Source of the DNA: Apricaphanius iberus
Lineage: Eukaryota > Chordata > Actinopteri > Cyprinodontiformes > Aphaniidae
Assembly (NCBI GenBank): GCA_028564705.1
Contig: JAPXFQ010002424.1
Coordinates: 248,001-312,000 of the forward strand
Reading direction: 5' to 3'
DNA: 64,000 bases
Shown here: positions 23,746 through 36,149 of the stretch, piece after piece
Numbering within the stretch: position 1 is the stretch's first letter
How the letters are laid out: every line of letters begins with the position of its first letter
Notes under the pieces: generated by a model
Told to the model about the DNA's origin: nothing
Databases searched by the model: none
Seen by the model: only the letters and a program-made list of their open reading frames with translations
Translations under genes and position numbers: made by a program

Positions 23746-25470
23746 GCTTAAAAAGATCAAATACATGAATGTGTACATATAAAAATGTTTCCTAATCAAA
23801 GCAGAACATCTTTTCTGCATCACATGAATAGATTATTGTGTGGCTTCTTTATATTTTGCATCCAGCTGTTTGATTGCACAAGTAATAAACAAATGGGTCA
23901 TCTTTGGAAAATCAAGATGCCTGCTGAATTTATCCAGAAAACATCTATCCATTCATCCATTGTCAATATCAGAGGTTCTCAACCCTGACAATAGGGCCCA
24001 CTGTCCTGCATGTTTTAGATGTTTACCCACTGCAGCACATAAGATTCAAATTATTATCGGTAAACTGACTGACTGTATTTATTAAAATTAATTATCGATA
24101 TCTATTGGGAGAGAAATTAAATTAAATGATTCCATATGGGTCTCCGTAGCTGGGATGTTTTGCATCAGGGGTGTCAAATCCATTTCCATTTTGGGTCACA
24201 TCAAGATCATGATGTATTCATAAAACTATAGATAAAAATATATTTAAGAAATCGTTAAAACATGAGTGAATATCTGTTTTTGTATTAGAGCAGTGAAACA
24301 ATCTTTTTTGTGGTCCTGGACCCCCTGCATATTTTTTTATTAACTCTGAGGACCCCGTAGCGCCATGGCTTATTTAGGCAGTTTCCAGAAAAAATGTAAA
24401 TGAACAGAAAACATATGGAGCAAATAGAGGCAGTAACTCTCAAATATAACAACAAAACACATTTGACAATATTTTTTGGAAATATGTACTGTATGTAATA
24501 TTAATGTGGTTTAAAAAAAAATACTATACAACAAATCTATTTATTACATACATATTTCTGAAAACTACTGTATAAATATACAATCACTTTCAGGAACATG
24601 TATGAAAGATTTTTATACGGTAGCTTTCAGAAATATAAATGTTACAATAGATTTGTATGTGGTAGCTTTCAGAAATGTACAAAAAAAATATTCAATTTTA
24701 TTTGTATGTCACTTGGATGTGGTGTTTAAGTGTAAGTGAGACACTTGCACATGACTTCCACTCTTGATAAATGCTTTTCTGTGATCCGCGTTGAAAAGTG
24801 GCAACAACTTTACTGATACCTACCTCCAGTTTAAGTCTGTCTTCCTGTTCGGCCTTTACGTGTGTCAGAGTTGAATAATTATGAGCTGATTAGAGTGTGG
24901 AAAAAGGTGTCTTAAATATTGAAAACTTTCACAATATTCAAATTTTATAGGATGCTGAATGTCAAACATGAACATGAAAATTAAAGCCAAAATAAATAGA
25001 TCAGTGTTTGTAATGACGTAATCCATACAAGTTTCACTTTTTTGATGCAATTACTGATATAAATTATATTTTTAATGATAGTCCGATTTTATAAGCAGCA
25101 GCACCTGTACAATTACACTTCTGATAGAGAAAAAGAATGTCAAGTTACCCTCTGTAGTAAAATAATAATCTATTTCTATAATTGTCAGAGAATCTTTTTA
25201 AATTATAATTAAAATTTTGATAATAAATATATATTTTGTTATCAAGAACCCCTTGCAATTCTACCATGGACCACAAGGGGTCGGGAAACACAGCATTAGA
25301 CAAGTACTTCTTAAAGTTAAATAATATTGAACATATTTTCCCGTGATTTAATTTAGGACTATTAGACAAACAGGATTCTGTGATGTAGAGCAAAATTCCT
25401 GATTTTATCAGAAAGAAGTAGTAATCTATGACCTAGCAACCTGAGAACATTACAGCTCACTGTAACCTCT
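23746..25470. other. gene-free stretch with decayed repeat pieces
   Basis: Contains a hAT-MITE-like piece at about 23,968-24,050 (GGTTCTCAACCCTGACAATA) and two blocks with GGACCCCxxx/GGACCACAAGGGG wording near 24,320 and 25,265. No gene is supported. Confidence 0.4.
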
Positions 25471-25471
25471 A

Positions 25472-25688
25472 CATCAGTGTCTTGGTCCTGAAGGTACATT
25501 GCCCTGCATGTTTTGAACAGGCAAGTTTTCCCTGCCTGAACACAACCAACTTTATTTGATGGCTGATGAACAGACTGTAGCTGATATATAATGGTCTGAA
25601 TCAAGTGTTTTAAACCAGGAAAACATCTAACACATGCAGGGCATTGTGCCTTCAGGATCTGGATTGGGAAACGCTGACCTACATCAGT
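25472..25688. mobile_element. short MITE with inverted ends (hAT-like)
   Basis: The left part GGTCCTGAAGGTACATTGCC + CTGCATG matches the reverse complement of the right part (CATGCAGGGCATTGTGCC, TTCAGGATCTGGATTGG) over about 35 bases. The same family appears in the outer ends at 39,520 and 41,880. Non-coding. Confidence 0.6.
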
Positions 25689-25809
25689 TATTTATGTTGG
25701 GCCCGTTGCTTTACTGCCTTATGAAAATGTTTACCTTAATTACTGAGCTGCAGCAGTTTGCACACAGATCTTAGTCAGTTTATTAGACTCCCTGTATCTC
25801 CAACTAGAG

Positions 25810-26091
25810 ATGGTGCCAAAGCCCATCATATTTTACTCTTTATTAACTTTTCAGAAGTTTTTTTATACAATCCAGCCACTTTTCTCTGCTGATAAGATTA
25901 ATTTTAATCTAGTGTGTTGGAGTTTAGACTTTCTCACTGACAGATCTCAGTTTGTGAAAGTCAACTGCTGTTTTTCCACTAAGCTGCTCTTATCTAATGA
26001 TTCACCACAGGGTTGTTGTCTCTCTGTCCTGCTATATATTCTTATACCGATGTATTCAGGCGATTTTGTTAAATACATACAGACTTTATAA
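25810..26091 (+). mobile_element. LINE reverse transcriptase fragment
   Basis: The open frame contains a decayed motif A/B region: FFYTIQPLF, then WSLDFLTDRSQFVKVNC and SPQGCCLSVLLYIL. This is the palm of a non-LTR reverse transcriptase with substitutions in conserved positions (C for V after QGC). It is a short dead fragment, distinct from the Rex1-like copy that follows. Confidence 0.65.
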
Positions 26092-26149
26092 CCTACTAGT
26101 GACTGGTAGGACTTCGGGGAAGACTAAGGTCCAGCTTGGGGACTTGTAT

Positions 26150-26475
26150 AACATATAGGTACCGATACCATTCTGTTGTACTCGTATGGGTTAGTTAACC
26201 GATATCAGTAACCGATACTTAAAATGTGGAAACTCTGCAATAATTTCGCAGAAAAAAGAATATTTTTCATTTGACATTTTTGTTTCATGGTCATTTCTAT
26301 TAATATTTTATGTTTTTATCTAATTCAGCACCATTTGTTGCAGCAAGTAGAGAAGAAAATAAACAGTGTCTTCCAATTCATTCCATTTTCTGTGTGGTAG
26401 AAGTATTGGCATTGGTACTCGGTATCGTCAAGTACTCATATCCAAGCATCGGTATCGTATGGGTTTTTAAAAAGT
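26150..26475. mobile_element. hAT-like MITE, degenerate relative of the 51.1-kb element
   Basis: Contains repeated CCGATACC, TTAACCGATAT and GGTATCGT words and ACTTAAAATGTGGAAACTCT. These line up with the element at 51,100-51,631 (ACTCAAAATGGGGAAAATCT). The ends are eroded. Confidence 0.5.
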
Positions 26476-26519
26476 GTTATCGTTGCATCTGTAGTTGTTA
26501 CCTACATTGTTGCTGATGG

Positions 26520-28760
26520 AACATTGCTGATGCTTAATGATCAAACTACAGCTACAGGCCTGCTTTGACTGCACTGATTGGAGCGTCTTTGAAGCAGCGG
26601 CTTCATCCCTGGATGAACTGACCGACACTGTGACATCCTACATCAGCTTTTGTGAGGACATGTGTGTGCAGACCAAAACCTTCTGCTCATTCAAAAACAA
26701 TAAACCGTGGTTCACTGCAGAACTGAGACGGCTACGCCAGGACAAGGAGGAGGCCTACAGGAGTGGGGATCGGGACCTGTACAAACAGGCCAGGAACCAG
26801 CTGACAAGAGGGATCAAAGCAGCAAAGAGGAACTACAGTGCTAAGCTTAAGGACCGTTTTTCTGCTAACGACCCCTCTGCAGTTTGGAGCTACCTGCAGA
26901 CCATTACTAACTGTAGGAGACCATCCCCCCACCCTGTGGAGAGCCCCCGCCTGGCTGAGGACCTCAACGACTTCTTTTCCAGGTTTGAAAGGACTTTCAC
27001 ACCTCCCACCTCCCCCACCATCTCCATCACAAAAGACCCAGCTTCACCCCAAACCACCCACGTACCTGCCTTGACGATCTGCGAACAGGACGTGCGCCAG
27101 CTATTTCAGAGACAGAAAATTAAAAAGGCTCAGGGACCAGACGGAGTGTCCCCAGCCTCTCTGAAATTCTGTGCTGACCAGCTGGCTCCCATCTTCACCC
27201 AGATCTTCAATAACTCCCTGGAGCTGTGTGAGGTCCCCTCCTGCCTCAAACGCTCCACCATCATACCGGTTCCCAAGAAGTCCCCAGTCACTGGATTAAA
27301 TGACTACAGACCAGTTGCCCTAACATCTGTGGTCATGAAATCCTTTGAGCGTCTGGTACTGACCCACCTGAAGGACATCACAGATCCCCTGCTAGACCCC
27401 CTGCAGTTCGCCTACAGATCAAACAGGTCAGTGGATGATGCCGTCAACATGGCTCTACACTACATCCTGCACCATCTAGACTCTGCAGGTACCTACGCTC
27501 GGGTCCTGTTTGTGGACTTCAGCTCTGCGTTTAACACCATTGTCCCAGAGCTCCTCCACCAAAAACTGTCCCAGCTCACCGTGCCTCCATCCACCTGTCA
27601 GTGGATTACCAGTTTCCTGACTGACAGGAGGCAGCAGGTGAAACTGGGTAAGTTCACATCCAGCTCCCGTTCCCTCAGCATCGGCGCCCCCCAGGGATGT
27701 GTTCTCTCCCCACTGCTCTTCTCCCTTTACACCACTGACTGCACGTCGAGGGACCCTTCTGTGAAACTCCTGAAGTTTGCAGATGACACCACCGTCATTG
27801 GACTCATCCGCGACGGCGACGAGTCTGTGTACAGAAAGGAAGTGGAACAGCTGGTTCTCTGGTGCAGTCAGAACCACCTGGAGCTAAACCCGCTCAAAAC
27901 TGTGGAGATGACAGTGGACTTCAGGAAGAGACCACCATCAACATCTCCTCTCATGATCCTCAACAAGCCAGTCCCCACAGTGGAGTCTTTCAGGTTCCTA
28001 GGATCCACCATCACACGGGACCTGAAGTGGACCTCACACATCAACATAATAAGGAAAAAGGCCCAGCAAAGGCTGTACTTTCTGCGTCAGCTCAGGAAGT
28101 TCAACCTGCCCCAGGAGCTGCTGATCATCTTCTACACAGCAATAGTCCAGTCTGTCCTGACCTCATCCATCTCTGTCTGGTTCGGATCCGCCACCAGGCA
28201 AGACAAGGACAGACTGCAGAGAACAGTCAGGACTGCAGAGAGGATCATAGGAACCGATCTTCCCTCCATTCAGGACCTATTCCGGGCCAGGGTCAGGAAG
28301 CGGGCCAGGAAAATCACCACTGACCCCTCACACCCTGGCCACAATCTGTTTAGGCTCCTCCCCTCAGGTCGGCGTTACAGAGCGTTGTACGCCAAAACCA
28401 CCCGACACAAAAACAGTTTTTTCCCCCAGGCTGTCGCTCTGACGAACTCTGTCTAGTCACAGTGTGTGAGTGCACTCACATAACAATAAACTATAACTCT
28501 GCACTTCTGTACATACTCACTGTAAAATAACCCCGGCTTGGTGTATATATTATCCTTTATTATTTACGATCTGATATTTATTTGTATTTTTACTTATTTT
28601 TGTTCATATTTTTCTTTTTTTTTTTCTTTTTTTCTTTTTTTTTTTTCACTTATTCAAGTTCTGTACTGGAGGAAAAAGTTTGCCGGAGTCAAATTCCTTG
28701 TATGTGACATACTTGGCCAATAAACTGATTCTGATTCTGATTCTGATTCTGAAACCTGGA
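26520..28760 (+). mobile_element. Rex1-like LINE, 5'-truncated, with simple-repeat tail
   Basis: A non-LTR retrotransposon copy holding the ORF2 reverse transcriptase (separate entry), a T-rich 3' untranslated region and a TTCTGATTCTGATTC tail at about 28,722-28,755. The endonuclease part is missing, so the copy is truncated at the 5' end, next to the hAT-like MITE fragment. A shorter decayed copy of the same family is at 44,150-44,490. The Rex1/CR1-like assignment is from the protein, not from a search. Confidence 0.75.
26537..28456 (+). CDS. Rex1-like LINE ORF2 fragment: reverse transcriptase
   Basis: An uninterrupted frame of 639 codons that copies element RNA into DNA in autonomous relatives. 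The linker region before the RT is at residues 1-190. RT motifs follow: PKKSPVTGLNDYRPVALTS at 246-264, motif A FVDFSSAFN at 325-333, motif B GAPQGCVLSPLL at 383-394, the catalytic FADD at 414-417, and a thumb/C-terminal domain ending HPGHNLFRLLPSGRRYRAL. All the catalytic Asp residues are present and no stop or frameshift breaks the frame, so the copy is young. The N-terminal endonuclease is lost, so the copy cannot be autonomous. The Met at 26,537 is only the first Met of the truncated frame. Confidence 0.85.
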   Translation: MIKLQLQACFDCTDWSVFEAAASSLDELTDTVTSYISFCEDMCVQTKTFCSFKNNKPWFTAELRRLRQDKEEAYRSGDRDLYKQARNQLTRGIKAAKRNYSAKLKDRFSANDPSAVWSYLQTITNCRRPSPHPVESPRLAEDLNDFFSRFERTFTPPTSPTISITKDPASPQTTHVPALTICEQDVRQLFQRQKIKKAQGPDGVSPASLKFCADQLAPIFTQIFNNSLELCEVPSCLKRSTIIPVPKKSPVTGLNDYRPVALTSVVMKSFERLVLTHLKDITDPLLDPLQFAYRSNRSVDDAVNMALHYILHHLDSAGTYARVLFVDFSSAFNTIVPELLHQKLSQLTVPPSTCQWITSFLTDRRQQVKLGKFTSSSRSLSIGAPQGCVLSPLLFSLYTTDCTSRDPSVKLLKFADDTTVIGLIRDGDESVYRKEVEQLVLWCSQNHLELNPLKTVEMTVDFRKRPPSTSPLMILNKPVPTVESFRFLGSTITRDLKWTSHINIIRKKAQQRLYFLRQLRKFNLPQELLIIFYTAIVQSVLTSSISVWFGSATRQDKDRLQRTVRTAERIIGTDLPSIQDLFRARVRKRARKITTDPSHPGHNLFRLLPSGRRYRALYAKTTRHKNSFFPQAVALTNSV

Positions 28761-29628
28761 CTCTTTTATTGTAGTGTAATGTGTGTGCCGTTGATAAATA
28801 GGGATGCTGCAAAAAAAAATGTCAGTGTGGGCAACAAAATTCCCTCTGACTGTTAGATCTAGCTCCACGTGCAAACACGTTAAGAGTGGCTGGTTTGATG
28901 GATTATTTTGTCTCAGTCGCGGCAGCTTGTCGAAGCAGTTCTCTGCAGAGCCTGTTAGACCTGATGAAGATAAAGATTTGAGTCATTTGTGGGCGAAGTT
29001 TGAGAAGTCCAGGAACCTGATCTCATCCTGTTCCCACAGAACTCTGGTACATGTTAGAGAAGCAAATCCCATCAATGAGGTAAATTAATCTGGATGCTTG
29101 AGACTTCAAGATGAAACTTCAAAAATGTAGGTTTGAAAGTTTTCTGTACAAAAATGAACGAGAGGAAGGGTAAACCAAATTTATTTTCTAGAACCTTTTA
29201 TGGTTAACTATAAAAAACCCAATTTGTAATTAAAATCACTAGTCAAGTATTTTAAACAAGGTAAAGAAAGTACTGAAGGAATAGATATGTCTTCACTTGA
29301 TAAATACTGTGGTATGGAAAAATCATGTTTCCTGTTTATCAGCAGCATCAGATATGTTTGGTAACAGAGTGTTTTCCTGTTCTTAAACTGCCCACATCCT
29401 CGTCACTGTTAACTTTACTGCTTAATGTGGTTATTTTAGACATCCTAGCTCTGATCTCAAACATGTGGTTCTTGCAGAACATTTGATGGACCAAGACTCT
29501 GACCAGACAAACTGCATGAATCTGCAGCTACAGCCTCTGGTCCTACAATCAGACAGAAGGTTGGTTAACTATCGCTCTTCTGTGAGTTCTTCCAGACTTT
29601 AGGAGTTTTTGAACACCAGTTCTGTCAG
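28761..29628. other. upstream region of lectin gene A
   Basis: No domain is visible in the short frames (for example 28,804-29,088). A possible 5' untranslated exon of gene A ends at an AG/GTTGGT site near 29,560, but this is weak. Confidence 0.35.
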
Positions 29629-29643
29629 AGACACAGCTCCAAC

Positions 29644-32600
29644 ATGCCTGGAACTGAGGTTACATACGCTGATGTGAAGTTCTCTAAATCAAGGGCCAGA
29701 GGTGAGTTCATCTGTCTCTGTTTTTATATATATATATTGGTTATTTATGGGATCACATCTTATCAGGAGTCATTACAAACTGACCAATTCATGTTTTATA
29801 TTCAGGTCCTGTTTCTCAGTCACCTGAGGTCACTTCCTCTGAAGTCAGGCATTTGAAAAGACACATAGCAGGTAACTGATTAAAAAAATAAGAAATAAAA
29901 TCTGTTAACCTGAGATGAACAAGACCTCTGAAAAAAGTTTGTTTTTCCCAATTATTCCAAAATAATCAGATTTCGTCACGTACTACAAGATGACTGATAG
30001 AATATTTTAATTTAAAAAGCATTTCAATCAGGGATACAAGTTTGCCATAAAAAATTAAAATAAGCAATTTTAACTTCAATTTTCTCTATAAGATAAAAAA
30101 AGATACAAGTCGCGATCAAGCAATCAAGTAAGCAACACAGAGGTGGATGATGTTCTTAGAACGGAGATAACGATTCAAGTGTTACACTCTATTTAAAGAA
30201 AAAAAAACGAGGTTTATGGTATGTTGCTGCTGTTTGTCCTTATTTTATGCTTCCTACAGCAGAGACCAGCTCAGTTTTTGCAAGACAAACACTACATATA
30301 AAATAATCTGTTCTAGTCTTTGCAGCAATCAGTCAAATATCATTTAAAGAGCATTTTATACACGAGATAAAAGTTAATCAAAGTTCTGTATAGAAAATAC
30401 GCAGGAGGGTACTACAGAAAGGTAAAAAGTTGGAAAACTGTGAATACATAAATTATCAAAATGTGCAGTGATACTAAGCATAATGACAGTACAAAGGGAA
30501 AACAAACCGTAGAGTGGAAATTAAAATTCAGTGCACATTTAAAAGCTGCATTAAATACATTTTTATAAAACCAAATCCAACTTCATACCAAGATTTGTAA
30601 ATGTGTGGAAGATGGAAGGGCATGGAGGGCAGATCTATCGGGGTGACATCAACTTTCCCATTTGGGGGCAAAAAAAAACCAACTGCTTCATTTTTTGAGT
30701 CATTCATTTATGAAAAGTTAGTAGCCAGACTTTCTTTATTGTCCTTAAAAGGGACACTTCGGGTTTAAGCTTTTCTATTTTTTATTCCAGTGAGGGGATG
30801 ATCGTAATTATTATCTATTGGAGCATTGATGAGCTTATAAACTAAAAAATAATAACTATAAAATTAAGTTTGAAAAGTCTGAATGCTGTCATTAAATAAA
30901 AATAAAAATGATCATTTCAAACCTTGTAGCAATTCTTTGTTTTTAATTTTGCCACTCTGGACGTTTTATCTGTTCTTACTCTCACACACAGGCATTATTA
31001 ACACAGAAGAGTATGGTTCTCTTACTGCAGTTTGTGACAAAACAACGTCCAGGTAATCTTAATCAATAACTAGCTCCGTCAATAATATTAAAGAAGAATT
31101 CAGGACACCGACCCTCCTATGGATTGTATGTAAAGCATTAGTGATGTATCAATTTGGGGCAAGAAAAAACTGTAATACACATTACTGATCCACCTTTTTA
31201 ATCTTGTTGAAATGTTTCTGTAGTATATAAAACTAAGTATTTTCAATCAACAGGCTGCCATTTATCTGACTGTGACCGACCGTTTCCTGAACATGATGTA
31301 ACTATCTTGAATCTTCAAATAAATCGTTTGAAGAGGAAAATAACTGACTTTTACCTTCCTTGATTAAACCAATGCGCAAAATTTCTGAAACCTTATTTTT
31401 GAAATAGTTTAAACACTAATGTAATTCATAGAGAGTTTAAGTAGAACTGGCATGAGATTCCCCGCAACGTTTGGGCCCTTTTTAGCCACACTCTTAGTAC
31501 CTTAATACTATATCAAAGGATGGCTTGCCGTAATTCAGCCTTGTTGTAGAATTGCAGGTGTGACGAGGTAGCCCTTCTGTTAGCATTAGCACAGAACGAC
31601 CGGGTTTCAGAGGGCGGGGCCTAGGCTATGCGCTTCTGTGGTCAATGAGTCTCTAACAATATTTCAACTGTTCAACTATAATATATAATCTTTTTTCCCC
31701 AAATAAAAGCATACTAGCACCAATGCTACATAAACAAACTGGGGTATTAGCTGTGAAGCTAATTCTGAATGTTCGCTATGAAGCTAATTGTAAAGCGATC
31801 AACTCAAACAATGTCACAATGTGTACTAAGAGCTGAAGGACATTACTGAGGAAATATGCTTACTTGTACAGGGATATTTTCTGGTTCACAGAGAGTTGGT
31901 ATTAATCCTAGTAGAAGTTTAAGTCGATCTGTGAATCCACTGCTGTATTGTCCCAACTTGGAAAAACAGTCGTCCTAGAAATGTTTGCCACAAACTACCA
32001 CACGCTTCGACAGTCGGTGGGGCACATTCCCTGCATACATAAAATCTATTCACAAGCTTTTCAGTGGCTCACAAGTGGGGAGGACAAAAAGATTTATGTT
32101 CTCTTTTGTACTCCCAGGTACAGAGCAGTTTGGATGCGGTCTGGACTCCATGCTTTTGATTTGTTGTTTTCCTGTTACCGTAGCTCGCAACGCCGCAGGT
32201 GCAGGGTGTAGTTCGGGGAAGGGGGTAATTGGCTGGAACTCAACACGTAATATGCCGAAACGTGTCGTCATATGCCGAACTGCCAAACAGCCCGTTTCTG
32301 AGTGCTAATTTCAAGATGTAGGCAGACATAAGAAAGATCAGTAATTTTTAATCCCTTAGGGGCCGTAGGCAGGCTGGGGGAACTAAAAGATATGATCAAA
32401 AACCTCAAAAAATGCTAACTTCATGCCAGGACCTGCATAAACTGCATAAAATCTGATTATTCTTATGTATACTTAATAAATGTATCAGAAAATCTGTGGT
32501 GATTGTTCTTTCACACATGATTTCTGCCAACAACAGCAAAGGGAGATTTTAGCTGATAGAAAATATGGAGAGAGCAGCAATTTGATACTGTATATTTTTT

Positions 32601-35600
32601 AAAATTTTATTTAGATAATAAACCCATTCTTGGTGTCTCCTCAGATTCTCAACCCGCTGATTTAAACAAAATCCAGAAAATCCAAGCAAGATTGAAGAAA
32701 AAGCCTCGAGTCACCGTAGAACGAGTGGCTCTCCTGGTTCTGAGCGTTCTGTTGGCTGCTTCCATCATTACCCTGTCAATCACCCGTGAGTTTCAGTACT
32801 AATGCTGATTCATAATCATAGAAATAAAAAAACAGACTGGTTAAAGTCACAAAATTATAGAATTTTTTTATTCACATCATGACATGTATAATGGACTTTA
32901 ATACAGAATAATTCAGCTTTCCACCCAAACATTTTGAGATGTAAAGGTGCCTTTTATTTCAAGAATGCATTGAACTAAAATGGTTTCCATCTGCCACATG
33001 TTTATCAGTACTGAGCAGGAGCTTAGCTGGGTTCTTGATGAGTGATTTTGGTCCTGAAAAGGCCTTCTCTTGGTCAAGCATGAGGTCCTGCCAAAAATGG
33101 AGCTGTTTGAGTATTTCAAAGTCTTGCTCACGAATGAGGTAAAAACAGAGCAAGAGATCGATACGCAGATTGATTCTAAGTCTGAAGAGATGGAACACGG
33201 AGAATGGACTGAACTTATATACCCCTTTTTTAGTCATACTGACCCGTCAAAGTGCTTTACACTGGAGCCACATTCACCAGTTTGCACCCTCAAACAATCG
33301 CATGTTCACAATATATAGAGAATATTAGGTAAGGTGAGGTTAAGTGCCTTGCCCAGGGACACATTTACATTTGACAGGAGGATCTAAGCCCATGCCTCTC
33401 CGATTGCGAGACCACTGCTTTACTTACTGAGCTACACTTGCCCTAATGCGACTTCAGGCACTCTACCGGTCTGTCGTGTTGAAGAGGAAACTGAACCATA
33501 AAGCAAAGCTCTCGACCTCTTGTTTGATCTAAGTAAGCATTTATAAACTGCAGCAGCGTTTGGCTTTTCGAGCTGAAGACGAGCTGTGAAAGAGAGGCAC
33601 CTCGGGTGTAGGGTCTCGGAGTAGAGCTGCAGCTCATTCACGTCAAGAGGAGTCAGATAAGGTCTTTCTGGCAAACTGGATAGGATGCCTCCTAGACACC
33701 TCCCTTGTTTAGGTGTACCCGGCATGTCCCACCGGAAGGAGACCCAGAGGCCTGGGAAGGCAAGCCAAATTTATTTGTATGGCACACTTTCAACAACAAG
33801 GCAGTTAAATGTGCTCTGGTTGATTAGGGGATGATATAAAGTAAAGGATACAACACCACAGCTCTAAAAAGATGGGGTATTAGCTTTGATTTAAAGGAAC
33901 TCAGTGTTTCAGCAACTTTGCAGTGGACATGGCGGAGGGAGTATATTTCTCTGCCCGCCTGTGAAAGCCTTGGTAATCCCCCAGAGTGGAACTCTCTGGC
34001 TCATTCGCCTGGGCACTGCACCCGTATGGCGCGTTCAGACCGCACACTTTGTCTGCGTCAACCAACGCTCCCAGCGCATGTAGTTTGACGTATATACATT
34101 TTTAAGCCGAAGCTTGCAAAACACGTGGGCGTGGTCTTTCTCTGTCGGATGTTTAAAACACTAGCGGCTCGTGATTGGCTAGACATTGTCGACGTCACTA
34201 CAGTGAGACGCTCTGATTGGTTGCCGCACTGCGTCAAGTCCGTCAAAAGTTCGGATAGCTGTTGCTTGCGTTTGCTACGTTGCCACTTGAAACGCAAGTA
34301 AATCTTGAAAAGTTGTCGGAGCCAACGCACACAAAGCACCGCAGAGACCCTGACGGACTTGACCGTAGACTTTACATGTAATCTTGCTGCAACTGACGCT
34401 GGTTTTGGTGGCGGTGTGAACGCAGCATTAGAGAGGCAGACCTCTGCTGACCCAGGAAGTCATCCTGACAAACGTTCCATTGCTCCAAATGATGGTCTCT
34501 GCCATATTTAATTTTGGTGAGATAGCTAAAGGTGTTTCATCTTGGCAAATATCTCCTGATGGCCTAATTCGTCATGAGTACTTGAAATCTTTTACTGGGA
34601 AAAAAAAGGGTCCAGGGTCCCTACTTGGAACATTCTTTGGTGTTAGGCTTGCTGATTAGGGCCTAATATAATCCATTTCTCAAAAAAGTATGGTACCCAC
34701 CATAATTGATGATGGCTTGTGAGGCTTGCAAAATGCGTTGAAGGCATAACTGGACAGTATGAGAGTACTTGATGAGTGTTGCCTTTGGTACTGTGAGAAA
34801 AAAACACCCTTAGGTTGGAGTATTAGGGTTACAAAAACCTCAAAGTCCAGTGTAAACATCTCATTCATTGCTCACAGATGACTTTCATTTAAGATCTTAT
34901 GAATTAAATGTAAACAGTTTTTTACACATTTGTTTATGTATTAGTCTGTAGTTCACATTTTTGCTTTCTTGCTTGTTTTCATGTATAGGAGACAGTGGTT
35001 TTCCATTTAGGTTATGATAAAGACGTTTGACTGACATGAAACGCTTTGTTTTTATTTTTACAGAAACTAGGTGCAGGAAACACCAAAATGCATCTTGTGA
35101 AAATCCTACATGTCCAGCACCTCATGAAGGAAAAAGTTAGTTCTGGATTTTATGTTTATCTAATTACTGTTCTCGAATGATGTTAAAGAGACATATTTGG
35201 ACTCACTGATGCAGGAACTCAGATTGTAGCAGGACAGAAGACGCCTCCTGCTGCCTTCAGATCACACAAACATCCTATTAACTCACTGAAGTCTTTGTTC
35301 TGATCTGTTTGAAGATGAAACATGTCTGAAGTGTGGAGCAGGCTGGGAGAAACATGGAGGAAGCTGTTATTATTTCAGTACAAATGAATACTCATGGAAC
35401 AAGAGCAGACGTTCCTGCAGAGATCTGGGAGGAGACCTGGTGAAGATAGACAGCAGAGAGGAGCAGGTATGAAACACTGCTGCAGGTTCATGTTCTCACT
35501 CATTTTATCACATCATTATTTTACCAAATCTCAGCATAGAAAAGGACTTCATGAACTTCTCCTGTTTAGACGTTTCTGGTAGGGAGACTGAACAACATAA

Positions 35601-35939
35601 TTAAGGGTAATCTAACAGAAAAGTTCTGGATTGGACTGACGGACTCAAAGGAAGAAGGGACATGGCTCTGGGTGGACGGATCAGCCCTGAATGAAAGGTT
35701 TGAGTCCTCAGAAAAAGTTTTTCTTGTGTTATGACATATACGGTTTTATTGAGCTTGTTTTTTCTCATTCCAGTTACTGGAGTGATGACCAGCCTGGCAA
35801 CAAACCAGAAGGCAATAATTCTGCTAGAGAGCAGGACTGTGTGAGGATGGGAACGAGAAAAGGCACTGAAAATCTGGGGAGTTGGTTTGATAGATCCTGT
35901 CATGATCATAACAGATACATCTGTGAGAAAGCTTATTAA
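29644..35939 (+). CDS. C-type lectin receptor gene A (type II membrane, ITIM-like)
   Basis: Seven coding exons join in frame (260 aa): 29,644-29,701, 29,806-29,871, 32,645-32,785, 35,064-35,135, 35,315-35,466, 35,570-35,697 and 35,774-35,939. The cytoplasmic tail starts [22 protein letters not shown] fits the ITIM pattern. A basic segment precedes a hydrophobic span ([20 protein letters not shown]). A short Cys-containing stalk follows, then a lectin domain in the usual three exons ([41 protein letters not shown]...[18 protein letters not shown]). The calcium/sugar motif is Q-P-G rather than QPD or EPN, and the WND site reads W-F-D, so classic sugar binding may be weak. It resembles fish CD209/CLEC4/NK-type receptors. 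The start matches that of gene D (same 15-base leader pattern before the ATG). Confidence 0.88.
31380..32310. other. unidentified sequence in the large intron of gene A
   Basis: More GC-rich than its surroundings in places (31,600 and 32,190-32,230), with no domain in any frame. It is probably a decayed mobile element. Frames at 31,948-32,308 on both strands overlap one another and show no family motif. Confidence 0.3.
33205..33444 (-). mobile_element. tRNA-derived SINE (V-SINE-like)
   Basis: Read on the minus strand, it begins with a tRNA-like head (GTGTAGCTCAGTAAGTA as an A-box region, GGGCTTAGATCC as a B-box region). It continues with the conserved core GTCCCTGGGCAAGGCACTTA and ends with a LINE-type tail (GTAAAGCACTTTGACGGG, TATATAAGTTCAGTCCATT). 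This order is that of vertebrate V-SINEs as I know them. It lies in intron 3 of gene A. It is not a functional tRNA gene. Confidence 0.65.
33757..33860 (-). repeat. L2/Maui-like 3' end, reverse orientation
   Basis: AAGGCAAGCCAAATTTATTTG followed by CACACTTTCAACAACAAGGC is the reverse complement of the L2-type tail seen elsewhere in the window. Confidence 0.6.
34025..34430. mobile_element. Harbinger-like MITE in gene A intron
   Basis: The left end TATGGCGCGTTCAGACCGC and the right end, read backwards, TAATGCTGCGTTCACACCGC are inverted repeats about 406 bp apart. The interior is CpG-rich with internal palindromic words (GTCAAGTCCGTCA and TGACGGACTTGAC). No transposase. The wording is typical of fish Harbinger-type MITEs, an inference from the ends. 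Confidence 0.65.
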
Positions 35940-36135
35940 ACAACCTGAGTCGAGATCAAAAAGATCGAGAGTTGCTGGATTTATGAAGAAATATAAATGT
36001 AAACATTTCTTTTTGGGGGCATTTACAGAATTCTGCTGGAAACAACAAATCCTCCGAGAAGGAGACTGTTGGTTTGGATCATTAGTCATGCTTCTCTATA
36101 TGGATAACATTACTCTTTCTTTATAATGTTTTTGT

Positions 36136-36141
36136 AATAAA
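36136..36141 (+). promoter_or_regulatory. poly(A) signal of lectin gene A
   Basis: AATAAA about 200 bases after the gene A stop codon, followed by a T/G-rich stretch. Confidence 0.55.
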
Positions 36142-36149
36142 ATGTTTGT

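Noticed and set aside
31948..32308. Overlapping frames of about 90-107 codons in the gene A intron
   Set aside because: Two frames on one strand and one on the other overlap fully, none with a recognisable motif.
33330..33444. tRNA gene on the minus strand
   Set aside because: Has tRNA-like boxes but continues into a SINE core and tail and would not fold as a clean cloverleaf; called as a SINE.
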